Below, in pieces: positions 12,441 to 24,548 of a DNA stretch of 64,000 bases. This DNA is from Cynocephalus volans (taxonomy: Eukaryota; Chordata; Mammalia; Dermoptera; Cynocephalidae), in contig NC_084471.1 in NCBI RefSeq assembly GCF_027409185.1, positions 5,548,535-5,612,534 on the forward strand, read 5' to 3'. Every line of letters starts with the position of its first letter. The stretch's first letter is position 1. The notes beneath the pieces are model-generated. The model saw only the letters and a program-made list of their open reading frames with translations, did not search any database and was not told the origin of the DNA. The translations under genes and the position numbers were made by a program.

Positions 12441-13449
12441 ATATTGGTGTCTCACTAATTTGCTCAAGTATCAGGATACAAGAAAGATATTCCAAGAGAG
12501 GAAAGGTGTCCATCGATGCGAGTCAGTGTGTGACAAATGCCAAGAGGCGGAGGGGTCCCAGGACAGCCCTCGGTGGCAGAGCTGGTGTGGGGCTCACGTC
12601 ACCAGCAGTGGGCTTATCAAGGCAGTGGGACCGTGAACCGCATTGGCAGCACCGGGTGGGGGTCGGGGGGCGCTGGGCAGGCAGCTCGGGACACCCAAGT
12701 GCGGGGGTATCTCTGAGGATTACTTTTCAAATAAAAGGGCATCGTGACTGCTAACCTCCTGGGTTAAAAGCTGACTTTCATCCTGAGGCAGTCTCAAGCC
12801 CAGGAGGCACACGACTGTAGACTGCTAGAGCCGGAAGGGTCCACGGGGACCATGTGCCCAGCCCTCCTCTGCAGCAGGAAGCCAGGCCGTGGCCACACAG
12901 CTGGAGCGGGAGGGATGGAAGCTGGGCCGAGGCAGGCTGGCCGGCTGCACGGGAGGCTGGGCTGAAGGAAAGGCCCGAGGGGGAGCCCAGCTGGCCAGGG
13001 ACCCCAGGCTAGAGGAGGGGGAAGCATCTGGAAAGCATCACTCACTTTGACCAATCAATGTTTAAAGGCCAAACAAAGCCACAAGGAGTACAGGCTGTTT
13101 TTTTTCTTTTTTTTAACTTCTAAATAGAACAGCCCATCTGGGTGTTTCATGTCAGCTCAGAATCATTTGCTGGGGAGGGCGTGAGCCTCTTATGATCAAA
13201 GGACATATTTACTCATCTTTAAGTCCCAGAAAGTAGGATGATTTTATGAAAACAGAAATTCACACCTGCTTAAGGAAAACAAATATTTTCATATTCCAAT
13301 TTTTATTCTGTTCCTGAACCAGGCCCCCGAGGTGAGTGCTGGGGACTTGGATGAACCCAAGCTCCTGCCCCAAGTTGTCCACTGTCTTGTGGAAAACATG
13401 AAACAGGAATACCAGAGGCAGAGAGGTCCCACCTCCCACAGAGGCCAAT
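12441..13449. other. intergenic, unassigned
   Basis: No exon or repeat family recognised. 12530-13000 is GC-rich and non-repetitive by eye. A longest minus-strand open frame near 13260-13820 overlaps an L2 and an LTR and is not a gene candidate. Confidence 0.4.
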
Positions 13450-13792
13450 TCAACGTGGCGACCACCCCTCTTTCTTGAAGCAATCCCTTCCTTCCTTGGG
13501 TCCCTTTCTGACTCCCCCTCCCCTGGGTTTCCTCCCACCCCGCTGGTCACAGCTTCCACCCACCCTTTCCGTATTGGGTTCCCGGATGCCTGGTGCTGGG
13601 TCCCTCTCCTGCTCCACTCTCTGTCTTGGCTCAACTCTTCCTCCCCTGTGGCTTCAATCACTGTCTCTTTGCCACCCACAACCAAATTCACAGCCCAAGC
13701 CAAGCCTTCCCTCTGACATACACACATCCAGCATCGCCTCCTGGACGTCCCAGGGTTCTCAGAACTCAGCCTGTTCAAAACCACGTGCATTC
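13450..13792 (+). repeat. L2 LINE fragment
   Basis: Plus-strand L2-like sequence ('cactgtctctttgccaccca', 'catcgcctcctggacg'), resuming after the LTR at 14160. Diverged. Confidence 0.55.
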
Positions 13793-14160
13793 TGTTATGG
13801 GCTGGATCGTGTCCCCACAAAATCCGTATCTTGAAGTCCTAATCCCCAGACTGTGACTATTCTTGGAGTAAAGGTCTTTAGGGAGGTTGCTAAGGTAAAA
13901 TGGTATCTTAGGGTGGACCCTAATACCAACATGACTGGTGTCCATATAAGAAGAGGAGATCAGAACACAGACACACACAGAAGCACAACTACGTGAGGAC
14001 ACAGGGAGAAGATGGCATCTACAAGCCTAGGAGAGAGGCCTCAGATGAAACCACCCCTGCTGACACCTCGATCTTGGACTTAACCATAAGGAAATGAATC
14101 TCTGTTGTTTAAGCTGCCTGGTCTGTGACATTTTGTTTGCAGCCTGAGCAAACTAATACG
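13793..14160 (+). mobile_element. MaLR (MLT1/MST-type) solo LTR
   Basis: Starts 'tgttatgggctggatcgtgt', carries 'gtccccacaaaatcc' and 'cacagggagaagatggc', and ends '..gagcaaactaatacg'. It splits an L2. Non-coding. Confidence 0.85.
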
Positions 14161-14445
14161 CATACCCTCACCCCAAACCTGTCTCACCTCCAGCGTTTCC
14201 TGCCTCTGTGAATGACTCCACCACCTAGCCAGCTGCCCAAGCCAGAAAGACCTCGAGATTCATGCTGCCTCCTCCACTCTCTTACCACCCACGGTCATCA
14301 TGCCACATCCAGGCAACTGGGCTTCCTACATCGCTCTTAAATCCGTTCATTTCCTTCCATTCCTACAGCTCCCACCCCACCCCAAGGCTGACTGACCACC
14401 CAACAGGTAGAACTGCCAAGCTCAGCATTTTGCAGGACCTGTAAC
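14161..14445 (+). repeat. L2 LINE fragment
   Basis: Continuation of the L2 interrupted at 13793. 'cagctgcccaagccagaaag', 'ttcatgctgcctcctccact' and 'tcttaaatccgttcatttcc' match the L2 late-ORF order. Confidence 0.65.
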
Positions 14446-15639
14446 CCCAGTGCACACAGCCAGGCGTGGCCACAGGTGGGTCACCATCTCATGGCTACAT
14501 GGGGCCTGCGTGCGGGTGCCACCCAGACATTACTATGTGACCTGTGGACCATGTGCCAAGATAGCGCAGAGCTGCAGCCCTGAGAAATTGCAGTGGGAGC
14601 TGGGCGTTAGACTCAGTCGACGTGGCTTACTCGAGGCACCTTCAGCAGCCACGCAAGGCAGTTGGCTGCAATTCTAGAGAGAGGTGTTCAGGGGGTAAGA
14701 GGTCCCTACTTAGCACTTCTCTCAGCTCGGAAAGACCTCAGCCTGGACTGACAGAATGCTGTCATTGTTACTCCCAGCACGTCTCCCTGGAGGAGCAGGA
14801 GACCGAGGACCCGTGCTCACCACACATCCCCAGCCGGCTGTTTCCTGGTGCTTCACTGAGAACACAGGCTCTGAGTTTATCAAAATGAATGGCAATGTCT
14901 GTAAGATTTCTGTGTCCATGTGCTTTCTCCCCAGGCCTCTGCAGGGCCACTTCACACACCCAGGACACCAGTAGACCAGAGGCACCAAATAAGTGTGAGA
15001 AAAGAACAGCTGGCTTACATCATCCAGAATTCATATCTCGAAAGATGTGATTCTAGTTTCAGCAAATATTCAGTTTGTGGTTTGAATTACCAATGAGGAA
15101 CCTACTGTGGGGTGGCATGGGAATCGGGTGAGGAGCCAGAGCCCTGAGATGAGGCTGGCCTGGGCATGGGGTTGGGGAGCTGGGCCCTGCCCAAGCACTC
15201 ACTAAGAAGTTAGCATGGGCCAGACTCTGTGCAGGATGCCAAGGACACAAGATTCCCACAGCAGACTGGCCCCTGTCCCCCAGGACCCATTGCTGACTAC
15301 AGGAGGTGGGCTGTGAACATGGAAAAGCTGCAATGTGTCCTGTGACAGATGAATGTGGCAGGACAGCAGGACACAGAGGAAGGAAGAAAGGAGCCTCTCT
15401 TGAAAAGAGCCCCAACCATGGATGCTCCAGTAAGTACTGAAAGATGAAGAAGAGGTGTTTGCCAGGCAATCCAGGTAGGAAAGGACAATTCAGGGGGGGA
15501 CAGATGGCTGGTGCAAAGGCCCAGGGGGCTTTTGGAGTGTGTCTGGAGCAGAGTGGGTATAGGACCTTAGGGGCTTTGGAGGCCACACCTTATACTGAGG
15601 GATGCACAGAAGGGTAGGAGAGTGATGTGGTCAGAAGCT
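14446..15639. other. intergenic, unassigned
   Basis: No gene or named repeat recognised. Open frames such as minus 15059-15586 have no recognisable motif. Confidence 0.4.
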
Positions 15640-15756
15640 TGGCCCCACGGTCCCTGCATTCTCAGATGGGAGCCTCAGCTTCCTCATCTGTTAAATGGGG
15701 ATAAAGATAGAACCTACCTCATGGGATTGTTGTGCAGATTATACAAGTTAATACAA
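15640..15756 (+). repeat. MIR SINE fragment
   Basis: 'cagcttcctcatctgttaaa', 'tggggataaagatagaacct' and 'acctcatgggattgttgtg' are the MIR core in sense. Confidence 0.85.
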
Positions 15757-15758
15757 CT

Positions 15759-16401
15759 GTGATGGTTAATTTTGGATGTCAACTTGACGAGATTAAGGAA
15801 TGCCTAGAGTGAGGGTGTTTCCGGCAGAGACTAGCATGTGAATCTGAGTGGATTAGTGGGGAAGATCTGCCCTCAGTGTGGGTGGGCAGCACCCAACCAG
15901 CTGGGGGCCAGATAGAACGAGAACAGAGAGAAGGCGAGGTGGTCTCTCTGGGGGCTGGGGGACACTCTTCTCCCGCCTTCAACGTCAGAACTCCAGGCTC
16001 TCCAGCCTGTGGACTCCAGGACTGACACCAGCGGCCCCCGGGCTCTCAGGCCTTCAGCCTCGGACTGAGTCACGCCACCATCTTCCCAGTTCTGAGGCCT
16101 TTGGACTTGGACTGAGCCACACTACCGGCCTCCCAGGCGGCCTCCCAGATGGCAGATGGCCTGTCATGGGACTGCTCAGCCTTCATCCTCGCGTGAGCCG
16201 GTTCCCCTAAGAAACCCCCTCTCATGTATCTGTGTCTGTGTCTATGTCTGTATCTATATCTACATCTATATTTATATCTATACCTACACCTACATCTACA
16301 TCTACATCTATACCTATACCTATACCTATACCTATACCAATATGTATGTCTATACATCTCCTACTGGTTCTCTCTCTCTCTGGAGAACCCTGACTATTAC
16401 A
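15759..16401 (+). mobile_element. MLT2-type ERVL solo LTR
   Basis: Begins 'tgtgatggttaattttggat' and 'gtcaacttgacgag', with 'gtgggtgggcagcacccaac' inside, and ends 'tggagaaccctgactattaca'. Flanked by caact-like short duplications, so a complete solo LTR. The 3' part contains a microsatellite (16226-16345) that has lengthened it. Confidence 0.85.
16226..16345 (+). repeat. CTATAC/CTATAT/CTACAT hexanucleotide microsatellite
   Basis: About 120 bp of interrupted hexamers grading from TGTCTG to TATCTA to CTACAT to CTATAC along the array. It lies at the spot where MLT2 LTRs normally have a short TATA/TCTC-rich stretch. Confidence 0.9.
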
Positions 16402-16999
16402 TCAACTAAAAGTGTCACTGTGTTGTCATCACTTTTGTCAGGCCCAGAGGCTGAATGGCAGGTTTGGGAAGACATAGCCTGCAAGACTGATGACCTCCCA
16501 GCAGAGGAGCCAGAGCTGGCATGGTGAGAAGCTTGTTTCCTGCACTCAGATGCCAGGCCAAGGAGCGACTGGCACCCGGATGCCACCTGCTGTGAGTGGG
16601 CCAACTGCATGCCTGGGCATGGCGCCGCACCCACCCAGAGAGCCTGCACCAGGGCAGGCGCGGTCGGGCGGGGGCTTTTCCTAACTCACACCTGAAGTGC
16701 TGGGGCCTCTGGGAGCAGTGAAGGGGACTTCACTGTCATCTTCACTTTGGAGTGAGGGCTGGAGGCTAAAAGCAGACTTCTCAGAGTGTGTTGGTGGTGG
16801 CAGGGAGTGTCTTAGGAGAGAGGACCACACCCTCAAGCTCCCAGGTCAGGGCTTTTTCCATGGAACACATTTCCAGGAGGATTTAGTCAGACACCCATGG
16901 AATTGTAAGTTCAAATAATATCTGCTGAACTTCAGGAGTGACTATTCCAAACGTGTCTCTTCCCCAGCTCCAAGCTGAGTACCGTGTACACTTAGAGTC
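16402..16999. other. intergenic, unassigned
   Basis: Nothing recognised. Confidence 0.4.
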
Positions 17000-17215
17000 A
17001 AACAATCCTGGATTCAGGTCTCCGTCTCCCCTCGCCTCGTGGCTATGGAATCCTAAGCAAGTGGCTTGATTCCCTGGAGCACAGTTTTCTCATCTGTGAT
17101 GATCACAGTTCTCAGCACACACAGCGGACCAGAGACTGTAACGAGCAAATATGTGTGTGTGTGGCAACTAACCCAGTGCCTGGCACAGAGCAGGTGCCCG
17201 TCCATGCCAGCAACG
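17000..17215 (+). repeat. MIR SINE
   Basis: Sense MIR: 'atcctggattcaggtctccg', 'tcctaagcaagtggcttgat', 'gttttctcatctgtgatgat' and 'cagtgcctggcacagagcag'. Confidence 0.8.
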
Positions 17216-18594
17216 AGCTACCGAGGTGGGGAAAACACACACAAATATTTTCCACTGACCCCTAAATTACGTCAGAGAGTCGTAATGTGGCCAGAGGTTT
17301 ATTTTAATTAGCAAGCTGCGAGAAAAGTTGATTCAGGGATGTGAGTGCTTGACAATTTCTCCAGGTGGTAGGGGAAAATATTAAATGGCAAAAACAAACT
17401 GAGAAACATTCCTGAGTTTTTAAAAAAGGGAGAGAGGCCTGTGAATAGCATTGCCTAAATATAGAAAAGTGTATTTTTGTAGATGGCAAAAATGGTGCCC
17501 AAGCCCTGGAAGAAAACAGTGCTTCTTCCCAAATTTCCATTTAGCTCTTTCTGAATCCGGTGGCCAGTGATGTCTGAAAGCATCCAGCTGGAGGAATGTC
17601 AGCCCATAAACTTGGCACTGGGCACAGCTTGGTACAGAGGGACTGCAAGATCTTGCTCTTTCTCACTTCCATGGGGCTTTTTTAGTCTGCATTTTAAAAA
17701 GAAAACACGTCTCCAAAAAGGGTCCTTGGAGGCAGAATCTGGTCAAAGAGTTTCACAAACAAACGCCAGGCCCTGAGCCCCCCAGTCCCCTAATTGGGAA
17801 CAGGTTAGCGGAGACGCCAGGAGGGAGTCAACCATGTGGTCTCTGACAAGGGCCTTCCCCACCGAGTTCCTCCTTTTTGGTTTCAACATAAACTGTAACA
17901 AACACCATGCAGAACCAATTACTCAGTGCCCCATGGAGAAGGCAGTGACTGCAGTAGGGCTGGCTGGAAGCAGGCCCTTCAGGATGGCCTCCTTTGCGGG
18001 GGCCACCCCACCATCAGTTCTGGGACCCTCCTGTGCCCAAAGCCCACGCCTGCTTTCCCAAAGCAAAACCACACACTGATTTATGATGAATTCACTGCAG
18101 CATTTGAATGTTTCATGGGTGTTCAACAAATGTTGTCGACCACGGAGCTGACTGCTGGTAGGGAGCAGCAGTCCATCCAGCCATTTGGAAAGGGAGATGG
18201 GTTGTTTATATTAAATGAACAGATAAGCAAGGACTTCCCCTCTCAGATATCAATTTACAGCTGCCCAAGGGGTACTGGTATTGGTATAACCAGAGAAAAA
18301 CAAGCAAAACAAAACAAGGGGTACAGCATGGGGGAGGCCTGGCTTTGGCGAGGTGGGGCTGCTTGGTGTCTGAGTAGGTGAGGCACCCCTGCACTCTTTC
18401 TGCAAACATCTGTTGAGTGCCGGCTTGGTTCCAGCTGTGCTCCGGGTTCTATGCAACACAGTTCCCTTAGACTCTGTGCTCCAGTTGCTCATAGGCTTAG
18501 AGGGTTTGGCGGCTCAGGTCTTTGATCTACTGGGAGAGCACAGAAAGAGAATGAGCAGTACGAATGTGCCGTGCTAGAGCAGGGAGCCCAGGCA
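17216..18594. other. intergenic, unassigned
   Basis: No gene or named repeat seen. Open frames such as plus 17926-18381 have no recognisable domain. Confidence 0.4.
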
Positions 18595-18830
18595 GCACGG
18601 CATAATACTTCACAGCATGCTTTCTGGAGTGAGATCACCTGGGTTCAAACCCTCACTGACCATGTGACTTTGGGCCTATGACCTAGCTGACTAGGGCCCT
18701 GATTTCTCACCTGCAAAGGGGAATCACCAGAGTGTGGAGCTCACAGGGTGCTGTCTACATGACATGAAATAATCCAAGCAAAATGCTTAGAACATAGTAG
18801 GGGCTCATCAAGCATTGGTTATTAGTATTG
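18595..18830 (+). repeat. MIR SINE
   Basis: Sense MIR: 'cctgggttcaaaccctcact', 'catgtgactttgggcctatg', 'gatttctcacctgcaaaggg' and 'atgcttagaacatagtaggg'. Its 3' tail runs into a local tandem duplication. Confidence 0.85.
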
Positions 18831-18923
18831 TTCTACGAGAGATATCACCAAGCTGACAAAACCCAGCAAGCATTGGTTATTAGTATTGTTCTACTAGAGA
18901 TATCACCAAGCTGACAAAACCCA
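18811..18923 (+). repeat. 58-bp tandem duplication
   Basis: Two adjacent copies starting 'agcattggttattagtattg' at 18811 and 18869 and running to 'gctgacaaaaccca'. They differ at one visible site (acgaga versus actaga). Copy one begins in the MIR tail. Confidence 0.95.
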
Positions 18924-19639
18924 CATCTAGCTTTGCCCTTTGGAAATCTCAGGGCAGACTGGGAGGGGAGCTATGTTAGAGAAACGGGGGCCATTCAATC
19001 ACCCAGCAAATATTTATTTCCTGGCCACCTTCGAAAAACAAAGCAAAACCAAGCAAATGCATACAAGTCTGTTATTAATCAGAATCTCTTAAGGGTGCAA
19101 CAGGCAGGCCTCCCAGCACTGTGGAGATGCTGGCCCAGACCCAAGAAGCCAATTCTAGGTGAGGGATGGTGGGGCCCAGGGCGGTCTCTATCCCCCTCCT
19201 GATTCTCGAGTGCAAAGCCCAAGTGAGAGGCTGGTAAGATTTGGAAAAGGGGTGTGGGAGAATTTGTGGCCTGCGGCCTTCTCTCCTGAAAGCCCAGCAC
19301 TGCTCATCCACTGTCCTGCTGATGCTCTGCCAACACCCCAGCCCATGGGCATCAGTCCAACTTTTGGCCTGCCTTCCAAAGTCCTCCTCAAGCTGGGTCT
19401 GCCCCTTTCTGGTCCCTTTTGAAAACCTTCCTTTCAGTCATTCTCTACCCATCCTCAGAGCCCCTCACTGGCTGGGACTGCCTCTGAGTCACCTCCATGT
19501 CCTTCAGGGACCTGCTCAGCACAGGTGCCAGACCCTGCCACCAGACCATCAGTTCCATTATCCAGGACATGATGGACAGGAGGAAAGAAGAGCGTCTGCT
19601 TCCTCAGAGTCCTGGTCAGTTCCTGGAAGGGCCCCCATT
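18924..19639. other. intergenic, unassigned
   Basis: No gene recognised. Possible weak L2 similarity at 19380-19560 was not strong enough to call. Confidence 0.35.
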
Positions 19640-20105
19640 TCACTAACTTCTAGATATGAGTTTATATTGATGTCATTTATATTTTTCTTCAAAGGTGGAG
19701 TTCAAGTGGAGGAAACCGATGGATTCAGGTTCCAATTCAGTTCTCAAAAAGAGCCATGGCCAGGTGGGATCTGGGTGGGATTGAAGGGGTGGGAGACAGA
19801 CGGTTGGGGGATTGCAAGAGGAGCCTGCTGCAATGGTCCAGCATCCTCAGGGGGATCCCAAACCAGGACAGGAGAAAGTGGATGAGGAAGGGGGAACCAA
19901 ATCAGAGAGAGAAGGGTCAGCACTTGATGGACGTGGGGGCAGCATGGAGGGTGGGCGGATCAGAAACGATTCCCAGTTTTCTCACCAAGGTGGTGACTTA
20001 TGTCAACATGCAGTCTGCAGATAGAAGAGCAGGTTTAGGGAAAAATGAATTCAGTTTGCATGTGCCTGTAGGACACACAGGTGGAGATTTCTAGTAGCAG
20101 AAAAC
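19640..20105 (-). repeat. decayed L2 LINE fragment (probable)
   Basis: Reverse-oriented blocks like 'tgctgcaatggtccag', 'gaaacgattcccagttttc' and 'acacaggtggagatttc' follow the antisense order of the late L2 ORF. Heavily diverged. Confidence 0.55.
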
Positions 20106-21004
20106 GAAGTGCAGAGGAGAGACGGGGTTGGAGGTTTAATTTGAACTATGGGATATTTGCTACCAACCGGTGGAAGTCTGTACCCAGGATGCTCCATGAC
20201 AGTCTTCCTGAAGCCGGGAGGAGGCAGGAGAGTGGGTGCTGCAACATCTGGGGTGATTTACAGGGAGAATGTCTTGTGTGTTTGTTTCTCAGTGCTGCCT
20301 TCCAAGAGGGAATCTAAAACCCCACATTCTGATCCTAAGTGTAATTTCCAGTCATTTCCACCAACAACATTTGGTTCTTATTAACCAAAGAGACTCACAC
20401 AGATGTAGCATTAAAATCTTGGCTTCAGTGGATAAAGAAAACAAGATAATCTCAAGTATTGCAGCAACCCTCAGACATTTACGATTCCAAGAAATGGTTG
20501 TTGGATAACTCCTCTAGAATATCCACTTTCCAATGTGTTTCTGAGTGGAAGAAAGCCAGCCACTTGGTCAATTGCAGGCTCTTCGTCTGAACTTTCAGCC
20601 GGGAAGGCCGAACAGCCTTCGATGGTGAACCCCTCGAGAGTGAGGATCCGGCACCCCCTGGCCTCCCAGCCCAGCACGCATCTGACTGGGTTCACAGACG
20701 GAGCTCTGAGGGTTTGTTGACTGAGAAAAGGAACAGGCGGATGCCACAAATTGTTCCATGCTACGTTTTGTCATTTGACATTTCTTCCCAAAGGTTCCAA
20801 GGCCTTATTACAGGGAGGGACGGCTTCTCTAAGACAGAAACGGAAAAATATTTACACGGAACTCATGCTTTGAGCTTTAATGGAGAGCTGTATCCTTCCC
20901 TATGTTAAATTCGATATTAGTGATCTGAGGCCTTCCAAATAACATCATCGGCATGGCATTCTCCACTCATGAGCCCTGGATGTCCCCAAAGTGTATTTTT
21001 TACA
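20106..21004. other. intergenic, unassigned
   Basis: No repeat family recognised. 20480-20760 is non-repetitive by eye and could be tested for conservation. Confidence 0.35.
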
Positions 21005-21215
21005 TAACAACTTGTTAAGTTCATTCTATGTGCCAAGCACTTTAATGAGTTATTTTATTTAATTCTCAGAATAGTCCTGGGACAATGATATACTTATTAT
21101 TCCCGCTTTATAGATGTGGTAACTTGACCTTGGGAAATGTAGGTCATTCTTCCAAGCGTACATAGCCAGTGAGAGGCAGAGGCTGGTATCTGAGCCCAGG
21201 GAATGTGACTTCATG
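21005..21215 (-). repeat. MIR SINE
   Basis: Antisense MIR: 'ttctatgtgccaagcacttt', 'tattattcccgctttataga' and 'catagccagtgagaggcaga'. Confidence 0.85.
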
Positions 21216-21284
21216 CTGATTAACCCCGTTTCCCCGTCCTTCTAAGCGCCAGCAGTGACCAGGGCTGGGTGGGATGGGTCTTTT

Positions 21285-21428
21285 CCTATATTCACCTACT
21301 TACTCCTCTCAGTAATCCTGGGAGGTAGATCGATGTAATCATCCCCATTTTACAGCTGGGGAGACTGAGCCTCTCAGAGGTAAAGCGACTTGTCTGAAGT
21401 CACATGAAGCAGAGGAGCCGGAAATCCA
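21285..21428 (-). repeat. MIR SINE
   Basis: Antisense MIR: 'aatcctgggaggtagatcga', 'atccccattttacagctggg' and 'gactgagcctctcagaggta'. Confidence 0.85.
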
Positions 21429-22264
21429 GTTTGGGGGATACCAGCTGCTCCCTTATCTCCCCACAGGTGCAAGGACTCAGCTCCTCTCCTGCCTCTGCAG
21501 CCCCCAGCTCCCACCCTTGCACGAGGACTATTCGGGCTCCCCCAACAATGGATCTCCATTGAGTCTCCTCGTGGCACTGAGGCTGAGAGGGGACAGGCTC
21601 AGCCCCTGGGAAGCCCAGGAGCCTCCAGGGCCACAGTACAGTTGTGGCTGGGCCAGGGATGGCTCAGGATACCTGGAGAGGAGGCAAGAGAGAGTCAACC
21701 ATGTGCAGCTAATTCCACATGCAGGAAGCCCAGGCCCAAAGCCTGACGCCTCCCTCTTAACATCTCCCATGCCGTTCACCTTGTGCACATGGTCGCATGA
21801 AAGGAACCGAGAGATTGATTCAATTCTTTTTCTCCTCTGAGGCTTGCTTGCCTGGCGAGTTTGAATCAAGGTTGTGGAAGCCTCTCTTCCTCCCTGCTGG
21901 TGCCTGAGTGACCAGCCAGCTCCCTGCCCCACACAGCTGGGCCCAGGCCACCAGCTGGGCCAGTGCTCAGCTTGCCAACTTGCAGCCCCAGCCTCTGAAT
22001 GAGGGCTGGGATCCTTGAAAACAGCCTCAAATCATCAGGATGCTGACAGCTGCAGGGCGAGTGCTCAGGGCCCGCTTGCGGCCTGCCCTCCGCTCATCAA
22101 TGAGGTGATCACAGGACCCCAGGAGTGGCTGCTCGTGGAGCCCCTTCCGTGGGCTGGGCCGCTGCACACACACCACACTGACTTCTCCCAGCAGCCAGCC
22201 AGGTGAGCAGGGCTGTCTGCCATTTACAGGTGGAGGGCAGGAGGCTGAAGTAGGCTTTGGGGCC
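21429..22264. other. intergenic, unassigned
   Basis: Nothing recognised. Overlapping open frames on both strands at 21517-21932 show no motif. Confidence 0.4.
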
Positions 22265-22350
22265 ACACAGCCAAATTCTCATCTTGTCTCAAGGACGAGC
22301 AAATCCCTTTACCTATCTGAGCCTCAGTCTACTCATCTCATCAGCAAAAT
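22265..22350 (+). repeat. MIR SINE fragment
   Basis: 'aaatccctttacctatctga' followed by 'gcctcagtctactcatctc' and 'aaaatgggtgca' is the MIR core. Confidence 0.75.
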
Positions 22351-22359
22351 GGGTGCAAT

Positions 22360-22640
22360 ACAGGGATCCTTAACCTGGGTCCACAGATTCCCAAGAGATC
22401 CATGGACAGGATGCGGGGGGGCAGTCTGTGAAACAGAGTGGGGAAAAATTGCCTCTTTATTTCAACTAGCCTATATCTGAAGTGTAGCATGTCCTTCAAT
22501 TATGAACAGAACATTCCAGAGGAGCATTGGCAGCCCCTGTGACCATTTTGCCCATACATAATGACCATCTGTACTTCAAATCAGGATAGTTATTAGACTT
22601 ACCAGCGGGTCTTATTTAATGCATTAATTTGTCAATGCCC
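22360..22640 (+). repeat. possible DNA-transposon fragment
   Basis: 'gatccttaacctgggtccac' with 'agtctgtgaaacagagtggg' and 'tttcaactagcctatatctg' looks like a familiar mammalian interspersed repeat. I could not fix the family (hAT-type suspected). Confidence 0.4.
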
Positions 22641-22899
22641 TTCATAAAATATGTGTCCAGAAGAGGAAACGAGGCCTCGGCTGGGCGGTGGGGTCTGTTT
22701 CCACTCCTCATCTGCACGAGATCCCTCTAGTCCTCTATTCTTACAACCCTGCCTCACCTGAACGGTTAAAGCATCTGCTACCTGGTTTCTCCCCCACTGG
22801 AGGGCAGGGGCAGGAGGGGCTGGAGAACGGTTGACCTAATGCCCCGAGCAGGCCCTGCCCAGTGGGCCCAGCCCAATACATCGCTTTGGAAGAAGACAT

Positions 22900-23490
22900 C
22901 AGTCTTTATAACAGCAACTCCATCCAAACAGTGGCTCAGTCCCCAAACCTTGGAGTCATCCTTGACCCCCTTCACACCCCACATCCAATCTGTCAGTACG
23001 TCCACTTGCTCCATCTTCAGTTTGTCCAGCAGCAGATGATTCTCACCACCTCTGCTGCTTCGTCCGGGTCTGAGCCTGTCGTTCCCAGCCCGGGTAATTA
23101 CCGAGGCCTGGTCCTCTCTGGCCTCTCTCTCTCTCTCTTCTCCCCTGTATTCTCATCTCATCACAGAGGCTAGGCGGGTCATTTCATCATGCAAGTCAAA
23201 TTGCTCCTTGCTCAAAAGCCACCAAAGGTACCAATCTGCCTCCCAGGAAAAAACAAAGTCCTTACAAACCCTCCCTGCCTGAAAGGATTGCTGCCTCCCA
23301 GCCCCTTCTCTGCTGCTCCAGCCCTCAAGCATCATCCTTCCTCGGGCCTGTGCACTTGTGTTCCCTCTGTCCAGACAGGTTTCTGCCTTCACCCCTTCAG
23401 GTTCTTATTTAAATGTCTCCTTCCTGCAGAAGCCTCCCCTGGTGTGGTGGACACTGTGATTCCTATTTGGGAATGAGGGACTTGTTCCCA
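22900..23490 (+). repeat. L2 LINE
   Basis: Sense L2: 'cttggagtcatccttgaccc', 'cacatccaatctgtcagtac', 'caaagtccttacaaaccctc', 'cgggcctgtgcacttgtgtt' and 'caggttcttatttaaatgtc'. Interrupted in places; no open RT frame. Confidence 0.85.
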
Positions 23491-23499
23491 GGCTGTTGG

Positions 23500-23850
23500 G
23501 GGGTGGCCATGAGCTTTCAGTGCTCTTCGAGGATTGCCTCAGTTGAAAAAAAGTGCCTGTCCAAGGCCATGCCTCCCTCCAGGGGCAGGCTCGTCCAGGG
23601 ACTGATTAATGTGGGGTCTAACAGTCCAGCCCCCAGCCATGATCTGAGGCTGACATGTGGGGCTGGCTGAGGCCTTCGTCGGGCCTGCCACAAAGCTCAG
23701 CTTCTCCCTCTGCCCAGTCCTGCTTCCTTCCCCTCCTCCCATATATGTTGATCCCAGTTGCACTTTCTAATACGTGCCCTGTACACTGATCTCTGGATGA
23801 GAGTCTGCTCCCCGGGGAGCTCAGTGAAACAGGTCACCCTACCCAGACCT
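23500..23850 (+). mobile_element. possible LTR fragment
   Basis: Interrupts the L2. The 3' part ('tatgttgatcccagttgcac', 'agtctgctccccggggagct') resembles the terminal part of an ERVL-type LTR. Family not fixed. Confidence 0.4.
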
Positions 23851-23919
23851 GCAGTACCCCCTCCCCAAACACACTCATGCCGTTCTTCCCTGCTCTTTAC
23901 TACCATCACCATCTGTATA

Positions 23920-24090
23920 CATAGATTTTACTTGTTCATTGTTTATTTCTTCGTTCAATCCCGGAATGTAAGCTCCGAAAGGGCAAGGGTATGTTTTGTA
24001 TTGTTTTGTTTTGTTTTGTAATTTCATTGCCTAGAGCAGTACCTGGCCCCATAAGCATCCAGTCAAAATGTGTTGAATGAACGAGGGAAT
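23920..24090 (+). repeat. L2 LINE 3' end
   Basis: 'ttgtttatttcttcgttcaa', 'tgtaagctccgaaagggcaa' and 'gcctagagcagtacctggcc' then 'tgttgaatgaacgaggg'. A TGTTT-rich stretch at 23994-24018 is a small simple repeat. Confidence 0.85.
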
Positions 24091-24394
24091 GAATAGCAGC
24101 ATCATCCTTGACTTTCGGTCAACAAAATCCTCCCAATCATTTTTACATGACCTGAGACTCTGGACGTTCTGAGTTTGTGCACATGGTTTGGGGAACCTGA
24201 TTCCAGATCTCGGCAACTTGTGGCTATTAAATTCTGTTTTGCTGCACGTTAGATGGTGTGAATCCTGATTTCTGGCTCTGATCACCTGAAGACCTGAGGA
24301 GCATATTTTTAGGGCTTCATCCAAGTCACCAATAAAAACATTGGATAGAACATTTTGCTCTTGTAGCTATTTTCCAGGTAGCTTTTACTTCTGT

Positions 24395-24548
24395 TTGAAT
24401 CGATCTTTCCATGTATTTATTTGCTTATTTCTGTCTCCAACCCCCGCCCCCTGACTCCTTAGACTACATGTCTTGTTAATTGCTGCAGTACAGGGCCCAG
24501 TGCTGTGCCTGGCATGCTGTCAATAATGTGTATCAAATGAATGAATGA
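24395..24548 (+). repeat. L2 LINE 3' end
   Basis: 'tatttatttgcttatttctg', 'gtgctgtgcctggcatgctg' and terminal 'tcaaatgaatgaatga'. Confidence 0.8.

Noticed and set aside
13260-13820. 186-codon minus-strand open frame
   Set aside because: Overlaps an L2 fragment and the start of a MaLR LTR; no known motif or splice support.
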